Origin: an uncultured Bacteroides sp.
GTDB lineage: Bacteria; Bacteroidota; Bacteroidia; Bacteroidales; Bacteroidaceae
Reading direction: 5' to 3'
Length of the DNA: 64,000 bases
Assembly (NCBI RefSeq): GCF_963678845.1
Contig: NZ_OY787468.1
Coordinates: 620,001 to 684,000, forward strand
The notes beneath the pieces are model-generated. The model was not told the origin of the DNA and searched no databases. It saw nothing but the letters and a program-made list of their open reading frames with translations. The translations under genes and the position numbers were made by a program. Position 1 is the first letter of the stretch. The number at the start of each line of letters is the position of its first letter. Shown piece by piece: positions 15,491 through 23,238 of the stretch.

Positions 15491-16570
15491 TTAAACCACT
15501 CCACATTCATATTTTTGTCTCTTTTTTAAAACATAATACATTCTGTTTAATAGTTTTCTTGCGATTCGTATTATAGCTTTATTGGGCTCCATCCTTTTAC
15601 AGAGTTGTAAAAAACACCTTGTCAATGCCGGATCTATTCTTACTGCAATCCAGGAACTTTCAATCAGACACTTTCTTAAAATCGTTTTCTTTCTAAATGT
15701 CATCTCTCCATAATTCTCAATCTCTCCACTTGAATGACAGGTGGGTATTATTCCTACAAAACCGGCTAACTTGTCTGTATTGTGGAATCGTTCAATATCT
15801 TCTATCTCCGACAAAAAAGTAAGCCCTGTAATTAAACCAATTCCCGGAATGCTTCTTATTAACTCTATCTCCTTCACATATTTCTCAGAAACAGCAAGAC
15901 TATGAATTTTTCTATTGATTTCCAATAAAAGAACTCTTTGTTGCTCTACTTCCCTGACGAGTAATGACAAGGCGTCATTACCATTCGTTGTATTAAGTGA
16001 TACCTCCTCTTTTAACCATTTAAGAAAACGTCTGGACCAATGACTGGTTGATTTCTCAAATTCTGGAGGGTAAGATATACCATAAAAATAAAGCAAAGCT
16101 TTTATGCGCTGTTTAAATCTAGTCATATCCTTCACCATTGTGTCTCGAGTGCGTATCAATGTGCGGTTTTCCAATGTCTCAATGAATGGGACATGTATGC
16201 TAATGAGTTCATTAGCTCTTAAAGAACGGGCAATTTTCATACTATCACGGGAATCGTTTTTAAGTATCTGTTCTTTCTGGCTAGTTGGTATATCAGCAGG
16301 ATTAACCACAATATTATTTATATTTAGTTTCTTAAGTTCAAAATGAATATTAAATCCACAGAATCCGGCTTCATAGGCTGAATAATAAGTTCCACCAGGA
16401 AAATTAGTATTCAGATAGTCTCGTAAAATTGAAGGAACAGGAGGTTGGTTGAATGTTTTATGATGCAGGTATTCTGTGTAAATTGTCACATTCCAACTTT
16501 TCAAATGAACATCAATTCCAACATAAATATTTTCTCCTTCAAAATTTAGTTTGTTACTTTGTGTACGCAT
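15491..16570 (-). CDS. IS110 family transposase
   Basis: A 359-residue DEDD recombinase. The N-terminal RuvC-like domain shows YVGIDVH with D20, YEAG with E67, and NDSRDSMKIAR with D106 and D109. The C-terminal Transposase_20 domain carries RSIPGIGLITGLTFLSEI and KLAGFVGIIPTCHSSGE, including the serine used in catalysis by IS110 enzymes. Length is normal with no frameshift. IS110 elements lack terminal repeats and target duplication and encode a bridge RNA in a non-coding end, so I could not fix the element's ends. IS982 lies 50 bases upstream of the start codon, probably in the element's non-coding end. Confidence 0.92.
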   Translation of the reverse strand: MRTQSNKLNFEGENIYVGIDVHLKSWNVTIYTEYLHHKTFNQPPVPSILRDYLNTNFPGGTYYSAYEAGFCGFNIHFELKKLNINNIVVNPADIPTSQKEQILKNDSRDSMKIARSLRANELISIHVPFIETLENRTLIRTRDTMVKDMTRFKQRIKALLYFYGISYPPEFEKSTSHWSRRFLKWLKEEVSLNTTNGNDALSLLVREVEQQRVLLLEINRKIHSLAVSEKYVKEIELIRSIPGIGLITGLTFLSEIEDIERFHNTDKLAGFVGIIPTCHSSGEIENYGEMTFRKKTILRKCLIESSWIAVRIDPALTRCFLQLCKRMEPNKAIIRIARKLLNRMYYVLKKRQKYECGVV

Positions 16571-16620
16571 AAGCTTTGAGTTTTTAATTGTTTAAGTTTG
16601 GTACCTCAAATATATTAATA
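15491..16620 (-). mobile_element. IS110-family element, ends unresolved
   Basis: The transposase gene and the 50 bases upstream (16571-16620) certainly belong together. The left non-coding end probably continues beyond the IS982 insertion from 17606 onward, and the right non-coding end below 15490. There are no inverted ends to define it, as expected for IS110. In the pre-IS982 sequence GCATAAGC at the start codon and GCTTATGC at about 17612-17619 would face each other. Confidence 0.5.
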
Positions 16621-17597
16621 ACCCGTAGTGCATTTGGATAAAAAGAAAAGAAGTTGCTCATTATCAAATAAATGACTATATTTAATTGTCTACCAAACGA
16701 TTAAATATATGAGCAACTTCAATGCAAATTACGGAAAAATATTAGAGATATTGCAACAAATAGAGTCTAAAATGAATTTTCTTAATCAGATTCGTAAACC
16801 CAGGTTATCAGATATCGAATTGATTGCTATTGATTTAACCTCAGAATATATGGGTATTGACTCTGAATATCAACTATTCAGGATTCTCCCTGATAAATTG
16901 AGTTTAAGGATTGAACGAAGCGTTTATAATAGAAGAAGACGTAAATTATTTTATTTCAAAGAACAGTTGCGTAAACGAATAGTTTTTCAGATTAGTTCGA
17001 GCAGGGATTATTTCATAGTAGATAGTATGCCTTTAGAAGTTTGTAAATTAAGTCGCAGTAGACGAGGTGGCATTTGTAGGGAAACTTTTGAAACCTCACC
17101 TGATAAAGGTTATTGTGCAACACAACGGATGTATTACTATGGTTATAAACTGCATGCAATATGTACTATTGATGGGGTTTTCTCGGATTTCGACTTAACA
17201 AAAGCATCCGTACATGATATTCATTATCTCGAAGATGTTAAGCAGAATCATTATGACTGTACTATTCTGGGAGATAAAGGATATTTGAGTGTTAATTATC
17301 AGTTGGATCTATTTGAAGAAAACAACATTAAACTAGAAGTTCCCATGAGAAATAATCAGCATGGGTATGCTAAGCAATATATTGTTTTTAGAAAAGCCAG
17401 AAAAAGAATTGAAACGTTATTCTCTCAGTTATGTGATCAGTTTATGATTCGTCGGAATTACGCTAAGTCTTTCAATGGATTTAAAACTAGAATTCATTCG
17501 AAAATTATGGCTCTAACTCTTATTCAGCTAATTAATAAATTAAATAATAGAAATATTAATAACATCAAAACATGTATTGCCTAAATGCACTACGGGT
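16621..17597 (+). mobile_element. IS982-family insertion sequence, complete
   Basis: A 977-bp element with 15-bp inverted ends ACCCGTAGTGCATTT at 16621-16635 and its complement at 17583-17597. It is flanked by the 8-bp direct repeat TATTAATA (16613-16620 and 17598-17605). The ACCC ends and single DDE transposase fit IS982. It has landed upstream of the IS110 transposase gene, in the opposite orientation. It appears intact. Confidence 0.93.
16709..17584 (+). CDS. IS982 family transposase
   Basis: A 291-residue DDE transposase. The catalytic residues fit D105 (FIVDSMP), D189 (TILGDKGYLS) and E235 (RKRIETLFSQL), with the IS982-typical spacing and the YYYGYKLHAICTIDG strand near 142-156. It fills most of a 977-bp element and its stop is at the inner edge of the right inverted repeat. 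No frameshift seen, so it is potentially active. Confidence 0.94.
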   Translation: MSNFNANYGKILEILQQIESKMNFLNQIRKPRLSDIELIAIDLTSEYMGIDSEYQLFRILPDKLSLRIERSVYNRRRRKLFYFKEQLRKRIVFQISSSRDYFIVDSMPLEVCKLSRSRRGGICRETFETSPDKGYCATQRMYYYGYKLHAICTIDGVFSDFDLTKASVHDIHYLEDVKQNHYDCTILGDKGYLSVNYQLDLFEENNIKLEVPMRNNQHGYAKQYIVFRKARKRIETLFSQLCDQFMIRRNYAKSFNGFKTRIHSKIMALTLIQLINKLNNRNINNIKTCIA

Positions 17598-17613
17598 TAT
17601 TAATACTCTTGGC

Positions 17614-17808
17614 TTATGCTTTGTTCGTCTGCATATTAATTACAAACATAGGGACTGCTCCCATAATTTTTAAGTCTTCAATAATATTATATAATTGGCG
17701 CCGACTTAAGCAAAAGTGATAGGCTAGTTCACAAGGAGTTCCTGTAGACTCTTTTTTTATTAGTTCGTGCAGATTTTGCATACGTTTTATTGACTCAAAC
17801 CATTGCAT
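17614..17808 (-). CDS. Small helix-turn-helix protein, probably truncated at its C-terminus
   Basis: A 64-residue protein: MQWFESIKRMQNLHELIKKE, then a winged-helix/HTH-like segment (GTPCELAYHFCLSRRQLYNI at about 23-42). Similar Bacteroides proteins of this size usually continue after MGAPI with a tyrosine-rich tail, but here the sequence changes after residue 50 (GAVPMFVINMQ) close to the insertion-sequence boundary. I think the gene lost its end when IS110 arrived. Small HTH proteins of this kind are often near secreted-peptide loci; direct targets are unknown. Confidence 0.5.
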   Translation of the reverse strand: MQWFESIKRMQNLHELIKKESTGTPCELAYHFCLSRRQLYNIIEDLKIMGAVPMFVINMQTNKA

Positions 17809-17811
17809 AAT

Positions 17812-17976
17812 TTATTCGTTTAAAGGTTTTCCGGAGTAAAACTCCAGTATTTTTGTTTTTAGTAAATATGTATATTTTGCCTGTGCTTGCTCTGAAAGGG
17901 CATTAGCCAGTTTCATCTTACTTTCATTGTATTCATATACAGTTGATTTACCAACTGAATACTTTTCTTTGGCATA
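17812..17976 (-). pseudogene. C-terminal fragment of a TolC-family outer membrane efflux protein
   Basis: The frame reads YAKEKYSVGKSTVYEYNESK, then LLKTKILEFYSGKPL to a stop. It aligns in order with the end of the intact TolC in this window (59193-60509): LMRQKYENGKATSVEFNQVK and LFRTKILDFYKGIGL. Only the last 55 residues remain. Upstream the sequence switches abruptly at about 17980 to a piece of an unrelated gene, which marks a deletion junction. It suggests that an export system once stood here. Confidence 0.75.
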
Positions 17977-17982
17977 TCTATT

Positions 17983-18060
17983 CACTCTTTTGAGGTAATG
18001 CATTGTTTAGTTTATCATAGTCTGTCCAACCTTTTTTTGTTGTAAAATCCCGTAGCTTGT
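17983..18060 (-). pseudogene. Fragment of a carboxypeptidase-regulatory-like protein gene (paralogue of 9096-11030)
   Basis: Bases 17983-18037 match 9881-9935 at roughly nine of ten positions. The minus strand reads FIKQATGFYNKK, a one-base shift in an A7 run, then KKGWTDYDKLNNALPQKSE. The intact gene has FMQKTEDYNKKGWTDYDELN at the same place. Homology stops at both ends, and the fragment abuts the TolC remnant. It is a damaged scrap, not an expressed gene. Confidence 0.75.
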
Positions 18061-18411
18061 TTTATAAAGAAACTATTTATTGAGGAATAAATAGTGCCTA
18101 AAACTTATATGAATTGGATTATATACAAAATGTAAAAAATAAAGCTACTTTTTTATTTTTGTACTAGTGTTTTAAATTTGGCAACAATGAATGTCCAATA
18201 ATGGAATTGATATTTTTGTTTTAAAATGTTGAATTTAAGCTAATTGTTATATTTGAAATGTCCAAGATTATATTATGTTTTATAGTAATTTATGTGTTAC
18301 TTTGTGATATGAAAAATAAGCTTATGTAGAACTTTTGTTGTAGTATTAAATAGAATGTCGACATTTCTGTTAATCTAAGTTTTTGTAGTTAAAAAATAAA
18401 AAATCAAGAAA
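18061..18411. other. AT-rich leader upstream of the cysteine-peptide locus
   Basis: No gene is visible. A TATTTTTG box at 18154-18161 matches the Bacteroidales -7 promoter consensus, and a TAAATTTG-like hexamer follows near 18172-18180. The interval to the peptide start codon (about 250 bases) is long for a leader. Sequence is very rich in A and T. No hairpin of note. Confidence 0.35.
18154..18161 (+). promoter_or_regulatory. Candidate -7 promoter box (TATTTTTG) for the cysteine-peptide/GLPGLI/TonB locus
   Basis: Exact match to TAnnTTTG, the -7 box of the major Bacteroidetes sigma factor. The nearest downstream gene on this strand is the peptide at 18412. I did not find a convincing -33 TTTG at the right distance. 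Confidence 0.35.
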
Positions 18412-18629
18412 ATGAAAAAAAAGTAGTATTATGTTTAGTCTTTTTGTTGTTTTGTGTAGTTAAGAGTTCTTTTGCTAGTTCAAGAGTTACTACATCCTGT
18501 GGAAAAACAATTACAACTGCTGGTTTGGAATATTTTGATGGAAATATGAATGATTATTGTAGCTATTTGCAAGATTTAAATAAGGCAGTCTGTGGCGAAG
18601 AAGGACGAGTTAGTTTTGTAATAGAATAG
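18412..18629 (+). pseudogene. Small secreted cysteine-containing peptide, start out of frame at an A8 run
   Basis: ATG at 18412 runs into TAG after AAA AAA AAG. Adding one A to the A8 run (18415-18422) opens a 72-residue frame: MKKKVVLCLVFLLFCVVKSS, a good signal peptide, then a mature part of about 48 residues with three cysteines (TSCGK, NDYCSY, KAVCGE). No start lies in the open frame upstream. The reading may need transcriptional slippage, may be phase-variable, may be broken, or may reflect a sequencing error. A hairpin and then the GLPGLI and TonB genes follow. I do not know its function. Confidence 0.5.
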
Positions 18630-18645
18630 TTATATATTAATAAGT

Positions 18646-18681
18646 AGCACCTGCGTAATTATTATTAGTTACGTGGGTGCT
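18646..18681 (+). terminator. Intercistronic hairpin between the peptide and the GLPGLI gene
   Basis: Arms AGCACCTGCGTAA (18646-18658) and TTACGTGGGTGCT (18669-18681) pair over 13 positions with two G-U wobbles and a 10-base loop. It lies 16 bases after the peptide stop and 15 bases before the GLPGLI start. It lacks a long T run, so it may be a partial terminator or a 3'-end stabiliser that lets the peptide be expressed above the downstream genes. Confidence 0.6.
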
Positions 18682-18696
18682 TAAAATGTGTATTGT

Positions 18697-19557
18697 ATGA
18701 AAAGTTTAATTTTTAGTTTTATATTATTAGTAAATTGTGCTGCTCTAAATGCACAAACATTAAAGATAACAGGTGATATGCCTAAAATACATTTTAAGCC
18801 TTTAATTGTATTAGATACAACTTTTATTCGATGTCAATATCGCCAGAGAATAGTAACCAGTACTGATTCAATAACTAAGAGAAAAACAGGTGCTGAAAGC
18901 ACTATGTTGTTACAAATTGGGCATAAGATATCAAAGTATGCAGATTTGAAATTTTTTATAGCTGATTCCCTCTCTAAGGTAGACATTGCAGAGGGGGTAA
19001 ATGTAGAAAAAATTGTAAATAGAAGATTGGCTGTTACTAGAGGTGCATCTGATTTAACGATTGTAAAAAATTACCCGGAAAATAAGATAACGAATATAGA
19101 CCGTGTTCCATTTGACTATTATATGTATACTGAATATTTGGTTTCTCCAGAATGGGTAATAAAAAAAGATACAATGACTATTTGCGGGTATTTATGCAAA
19201 CAAGCTATAACAACATTTAGAGGAAGAAATTATAAAGCATGGTATGCACCAGAGATAGCGATTAGTAGTGGACCATGGAAATTTATAGGTTTGCCTGGTT
19301 TAATCTTAAAAATAACAGATGATAAAAAGGAAATTGATTTTGAGTGTATATCTATTGAAAATCCTCATTGGATTGATAGAGTATATATAGAAAAATCAGA
19401 TTATATTAAAACAACTAAAACTACTTTTGAAGGTTTAAAAAAGAAATTTATGAATAATCCAGCTGCATTTTTACAGAATAGCCCATTTATAAAAGGGGAA
19501 TTACTCGAAAATGCAAGCCAAAAACGTTTATATAATCCAATAGAGCTAATTGATTAA
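18697..19557 (+). CDS. GLPGLI family protein
   Basis: The open frame allows a GTG at 18688, but ATG at 18697 gives a clean signal peptide (MKSLIFSFILLVNCAALNAQ). The 286-residue product carries the family motif GPWKFIGLPGLILKI in its C-terminal half, preceded by GYLCKQAITTFRGRNYKAWY. GLPGLI proteins are periplasmic or surface proteins of unknown function, common in Bacteroidetes and often encoded beside TonB-dependent receptors. Its stop overlaps the next ATG as TAATG, so the two are translationally coupled. The DNA is more AT-rich than the housekeeping genes in the window. Confidence 0.88.
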   Translation: MKSLIFSFILLVNCAALNAQTLKITGDMPKIHFKPLIVLDTTFIRCQYRQRIVTSTDSITKRKTGAESTMLLQIGHKISKYADLKFFIADSLSKVDIAEGVNVEKIVNRRLAVTRGASDLTIVKNYPENKITNIDRVPFDYYMYTEYLVSPEWVIKKDTMTICGYLCKQAITTFRGRNYKAWYAPEIAISSGPWKFIGLPGLILKITDDKKEIDFECISIENPHWIDRVYIEKSDYIKTTKTTFEGLKKKFMNNPAAFLQNSPFIKGELLENASQKRLYNPIELID

Positions 19558-22160
19558 TGAGAAAATTTTTGATGTTTTTTGTTTTTTTTCTATTTCCTAT
19601 GTTTTCTAAAGCTCAAGTAGTAATAGAGGGTACAATAAAGGATATGAATAATAATTATGTTGATAAGGCTATTGTTTCCATATTAAATAGAGAGAGAGAG
19701 ATTTTATATTATAAAATAACAAATGACAAAGGATACTTTCGTTTTGATGTTAATGCACATGAGGATTCTCTAATCATTAATGTCAAATTGCTTGGACACT
19801 ATCCTCAAATAATTTGTATAAAAAATAGGCAACAAAAAATAAATATTTATCTAGAACCTCGTGACGTACAAATTAAAGAGGTTATAGTTAAATCTTCTCC
19901 AATTTCATTACGTGAAGACACCTTAACTTATAGTGTTGGTGTATTTAAGTCATCTAATGATAGAACTATTGGCGATATTTTGAAAAAATTACCAGGAGTA
20001 GAGGTTAGTAAAAATGGGGCGATTAGGTATAATGGTGAGCCAATCAATAAATTTTATATTGAAGGTTTAGACTTATTGGACAGCAAATATGGCGTAGCAA
20101 CAAATAATATACCTGTAGATGCTGTAAGGAACGTGGAAGTTATAGAAAATCATCAACCTATAACTTTATTGAAAAATTTAGTTGAAACAGGGCAGGCAGC
20201 TATTAATCTTAGACTTAGCAATGAGAGTAAATCACGTCCTGTTGGTACGATTAAGGCTGGATTTGGTGAGTCTAATGATTTTTTATGGAACTTTGATTCA
20301 TTTGCTTTATCAATAAAAAAGAAGAGTCAAACCGTTGTAATGTATAAAACAAATAATGCCGGAATCAACATAGCGTCAGAACTTACAGAGCAATCAATCA
20401 ATGACAATTCTGATAAATTGGATATGCCAACTCCTTTAACTTTGTTTAATGTAAAGGCATTTAGTGATCCATTTATAGAAGAAAATCGTTATTTGTTTAA
20501 TAAAACGCATGTCCTTTCACTAAATTCTTTATTGAAAACAAGCGATAATAGTCAGTTAAGAATTAATGCAAACTATATGAATGATGTTCTTGATGAAAAA
20601 ATCCATCAAGATATTACTTATTTCATGCCGAACGATAATTTGATAATTAATGAGGTTGGTACTTTAATTCGAAAAAGTAAATATTTAGATGGAATGCTTA
20701 CTTATACAAATAATTCTAAAGAATATTATTTAAATAACTTGTTGAAATATAAGGCCAAATGGGATAATACAGATTCAAAAGTTCAGAGTTCTTTTTCCTT
20801 TTTGCAAAAATATAATATCCCTGAATACAACTTACAGAATGATTTTAAACTTGTAAAAAAATGGGGAGAAAAAATTTGGAACATATCTTCTTTTGTTCGT
20901 TATTTATCCTCACCACAAAGGTTGGAGCTTAAAACCGATACGATAAATATTTATAATCTACAGAATATAGAACGAAGAGGATTTTATACAAGTAATGAAG
21001 CTTACATTTCATTCACCCAAGGGCTTTCAAGTCTGCAAATAAATGTAAATATGGAAGCATCTTTAGAAAGCCTAATTTCTAATTTATATAAATCCTCTTT
21101 ATCTGATAGCATATGTAATGATTTACAAACAAATTATCTGAAGATTGTGCTTAATCCTGTTTATATATATAGCTTAAATAAATTACGGTTTACAGCAAGT
21201 GTATCTTTAAATAAATATTGGATGAATGTAGAAGATATTCTTCGTTATAGTCGGAATGAATATTCCTGCTTGTATGCAGATCCGCAGTTTAGTCTTAGAT
21301 ATAAATTTAATCCTTTTTGGGAATCAACATTATCCTATCGCTGTTCTCATGAGATAGGCGATATCACAGATTTTTTTCAATCATATATTTTATCTGATTA
21401 TAGAAGCTTGAAAACAATGTCTGGATACTTATCTAAGAATAAAAAACAAACTTATAAATTTAGAGTAAATTATCGAAATCCATTAAAAACGATTTTTTTT
21501 AATACAGCTCTATATTATACATCTTCAAAAAGAAATTTAGAAAACCAACAATACTTTATCGAAAAGCAATTAATCATAAGTAATATTAAACAAAATAATT
21601 ATTATAAAATGTGGATGTGGGATGGGTATGTTGGGAAATACATCAGCAATATAATGACAAATGTTTCATTAACAACAAATTGTATGTCCTTAAGGTCTGA
21701 GAAGGTACAACAAGGGCAGATATTTCCCCTTGAGTTAAGGACGTGGAATTTGAGCCCCAAGATAAATACTAAAATAGGGGAAGCATCTGCTATTGCATAT
21801 CAAGTGGATTTAAATACTAATAGACTTAAAATAAAGATACATTCAGGAGCATCAGAATCTTCATTCTATCAAATTTATCAGAAGCTTAAGTATTATTATT
21901 GTATTAATAAGCAACTACAAGTCAATGCTCAATTGGAACATTTGTATAATGAGATAACATCAACAGTCTCTTCTAAAGTTTTTTTTGCTAATCTCGGAAT
22001 TAGCTATAAAACAAAACAGATTGAATATACTTTTGATTGGAACAATATTTTCAATAAAAAAGAATATACTTATGTTCTATATAATACTTTGGATACATAC
22101 AAATATAGATATAGGTTAAGGCCTGCTAATGTTCTTATAAATATATGCTTTAAATATTAA
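19557..22160 (+). CDS. TonB-dependent-receptor-like outer membrane protein
   Basis: An 867-residue protein with a signal peptide (MRKFLMFFVFFLFPMFSKAQ), a CarboxypepD_reg-like domain at about 22-100 (IEGTIKDMNNNYVDKAIVS) and a plug-like domain at about 110-215 (TIGDILKKLPGVEVSKNGAI, FYIEGLDLLDSKYG). The remainder alternates like beta-barrel strands and ends in a C-terminal aromatic (FKY). It would be an outer-membrane channel taking up or secreting a substrate, perhaps the upstream cysteine peptide. No SusD partner or sugar enzymes are near, so this is not a polysaccharide locus. Confidence 0.8.
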   Translation: MRKFLMFFVFFLFPMFSKAQVVIEGTIKDMNNNYVDKAIVSILNREREILYYKITNDKGYFRFDVNAHEDSLIINVKLLGHYPQIICIKNRQQKINIYLEPRDVQIKEVIVKSSPISLREDTLTYSVGVFKSSNDRTIGDILKKLPGVEVSKNGAIRYNGEPINKFYIEGLDLLDSKYGVATNNIPVDAVRNVEVIENHQPITLLKNLVETGQAAINLRLSNESKSRPVGTIKAGFGESNDFLWNFDSFALSIKKKSQTVVMYKTNNAGINIASELTEQSINDNSDKLDMPTPLTLFNVKAFSDPFIEENRYLFNKTHVLSLNSLLKTSDNSQLRINANYMNDVLDEKIHQDITYFMPNDNLIINEVGTLIRKSKYLDGMLTYTNNSKEYYLNNLLKYKAKWDNTDSKVQSSFSFLQKYNIPEYNLQNDFKLVKKWGEKIWNISSFVRYLSSPQRLELKTDTINIYNLQNIERRGFYTSNEAYISFTQGLSSLQINVNMEASLESLISNLYKSSLSDSICNDLQTNYLKIVLNPVYIYSLNKLRFTASVSLNKYWMNVEDILRYSRNEYSCLYADPQFSLRYKFNPFWESTLSYRCSHEIGDITDFFQSYILSDYRSLKTMSGYLSKNKKQTYKFRVNYRNPLKTIFFNTALYYTSSKRNLENQQYFIEKQLIISNIKQNNYYKMWMWDGYVGKYISNIMTNVSLTTNCMSLRSEKVQQGQIFPLELRTWNLSPKINTKIGEASAIAYQVDLNTNRLKIKIHSGASESSFYQIYQKLKYYYCINKQLQVNAQLEHLYNEITSTVSSKVFFANLGISYKTKQIEYTFDWNNIFNKKEYTYVLYNTLDTYKYRYRLRPANVLINICFKY

Positions 22161-22332
22161 TTCTTAAATAAGATATGCAATTCGGATTAGAGCGTATCAT
22201 CCATTTAGTTTTGCATCTGAAAGAATAATGGGGTGATGCCGAATATTAAACTCTTACAACACAATTATCGACTGCCCCTCTTTTGAAAATTCACACAAAA
22301 ATTAAATTCAAATGAGCTTTTATCAATAAAAC

Positions 22333-22370
22333 AAAAAGCGGAAACAATGTTACCACTGTCTCCGCTTTTT
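22333..22370. terminator. Bidirectional terminator
   Basis: AAAAAGCGGAAACA (22333-22346) pairs with TGTCTCCGCTTTTT (22357-22370) with one mismatch and a 10-base loop. The A run on one side and the T run on the other let it work on both strands, between the TonB-like gene (plus) and the electron-transfer operon (minus) that converge here. Confidence 0.8.
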
Positions 22371-22395
22371 ATTTGATGAATAATCGTTCAAACGA

Positions 22396-23238
22396 TTAAT
22401 ACTCTTCAGCTGGAATGTTGTTTAGTTGCTCTTTGCTGAATACCGGTCCGTCTTTGCAAACATAAAGCTTGCCCACGTTGCAACGACCGCATTTACCTAC
22501 ACCGCACTTCATACGGTTTTCCAGTGTTGTGTAAATCTGGTCGTCCTTGAAGCCTAACTTCTCTAATACAGGGAAGGTAAACTTAATCATGATAGGAGGT
22601 CCGCACACAATGGCAATTGTATTCTCTGGAGATGGAGCTGTTTTCTCCACAACTGTAGGTACGAAGCCAATCTCACCTTTCCAGTCAGGAGTTTCACCTC
22701 CTGGGTCAACAGTTGTTACCAGATTTACATCCGGACGGTCGGCCCATTCCTTTAGCTCGTCTTTGTAAACAAGGTCGTTCACAGATTTTGCTCCGTATAC
22801 GATTGTAATGTCCTTGAAGTTTTCACGAAGATCGAGTGCGTTTTGGATTACACAACGCATTGGTGGCAGGGCGATACCTCCGGCAATGAATACCAGGCTC
22901 TTTCCTTTCCATTCGTCCATTGGGAATGTGTTACCAAAAGGTCCGCGAAATCCCATGGTGCTTCCTTCTTCCAAGTCAGCAAGTCCGGAAGTTACCTTTC
23001 CAGTTTCACGGAAAGTACATTCAATATATCCTTTACGGGTAGGAGCTGAGGCTATACAAAAAGTAGATTCTCCTTCGCCAAAAGCAGAATATTCTCCAAA
23101 TTGTCCGGCTTTGAAATTAAATGCGTTAGCCTCTTCTTCGTTTTGAAATTTCAACTTAAAGGTCTTCACACCAGGAGCTTCATTGGTAATCTTATCAATG
23201 GTCATCAGGTATGGAAGATATATATTTTGTTCGCTCAT
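22396..23238 (-). CDS. FAD/NAD(P)-binding oxidoreductase subunit (FlxA-like)
   Basis: A 280-residue flavoprotein of the ferredoxin-NADP reductase fold. An FAD-binding barrel at about 10-100 includes RxxS-like FCIASAPTRKG; an NAD(P)-binding domain at about 105-235 includes VFIAGGIALPPMR and IVCGPPIMIK; a C-terminal cysteine cluster (MKCGVGKCGRCNVGKLYVC) binds a [2Fe-2S] centre. This matches sulfite-reductase subunit B, hydrogenase gamma and FlxA. It is the last gene of the operon and overlaps the previous gene by 4 bases. It would pass electrons between NAD(P)H and the FlxB/FlxC iron-sulfur subunits. Confidence 0.85.
   Translation of the reverse strand: MSEQNIYLPYLMTIDKITNEAPGVKTFKLKFQNEEEANAFNFKAGQFGEYSAFGEGESTFCIASAPTRKGYIECTFRETGKVTSGLADLEEGSTMGFRGPFGNTFPMDEWKGKSLVFIAGGIALPPMRCVIQNALDLRENFKDITIVYGAKSVNDLVYKDELKEWADRPDVNLVTTVDPGGETPDWKGEIGFVPTVVEKTAPSPENTIAIVCGPPIMIKFTFPVLEKLGFKDDQIYTTLENRMKCGVGKCGRCNVGKLYVCKDGPVFSKEQLNNIPAEEY

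Noticed and set aside
19557..22160. SusC-type component of a polysaccharide utilisation locus
   Set aside because: No SusD, glycoside hydrolase or sugar regulator lies nearby; the neighbours are a GLPGLI protein and a small peptide.
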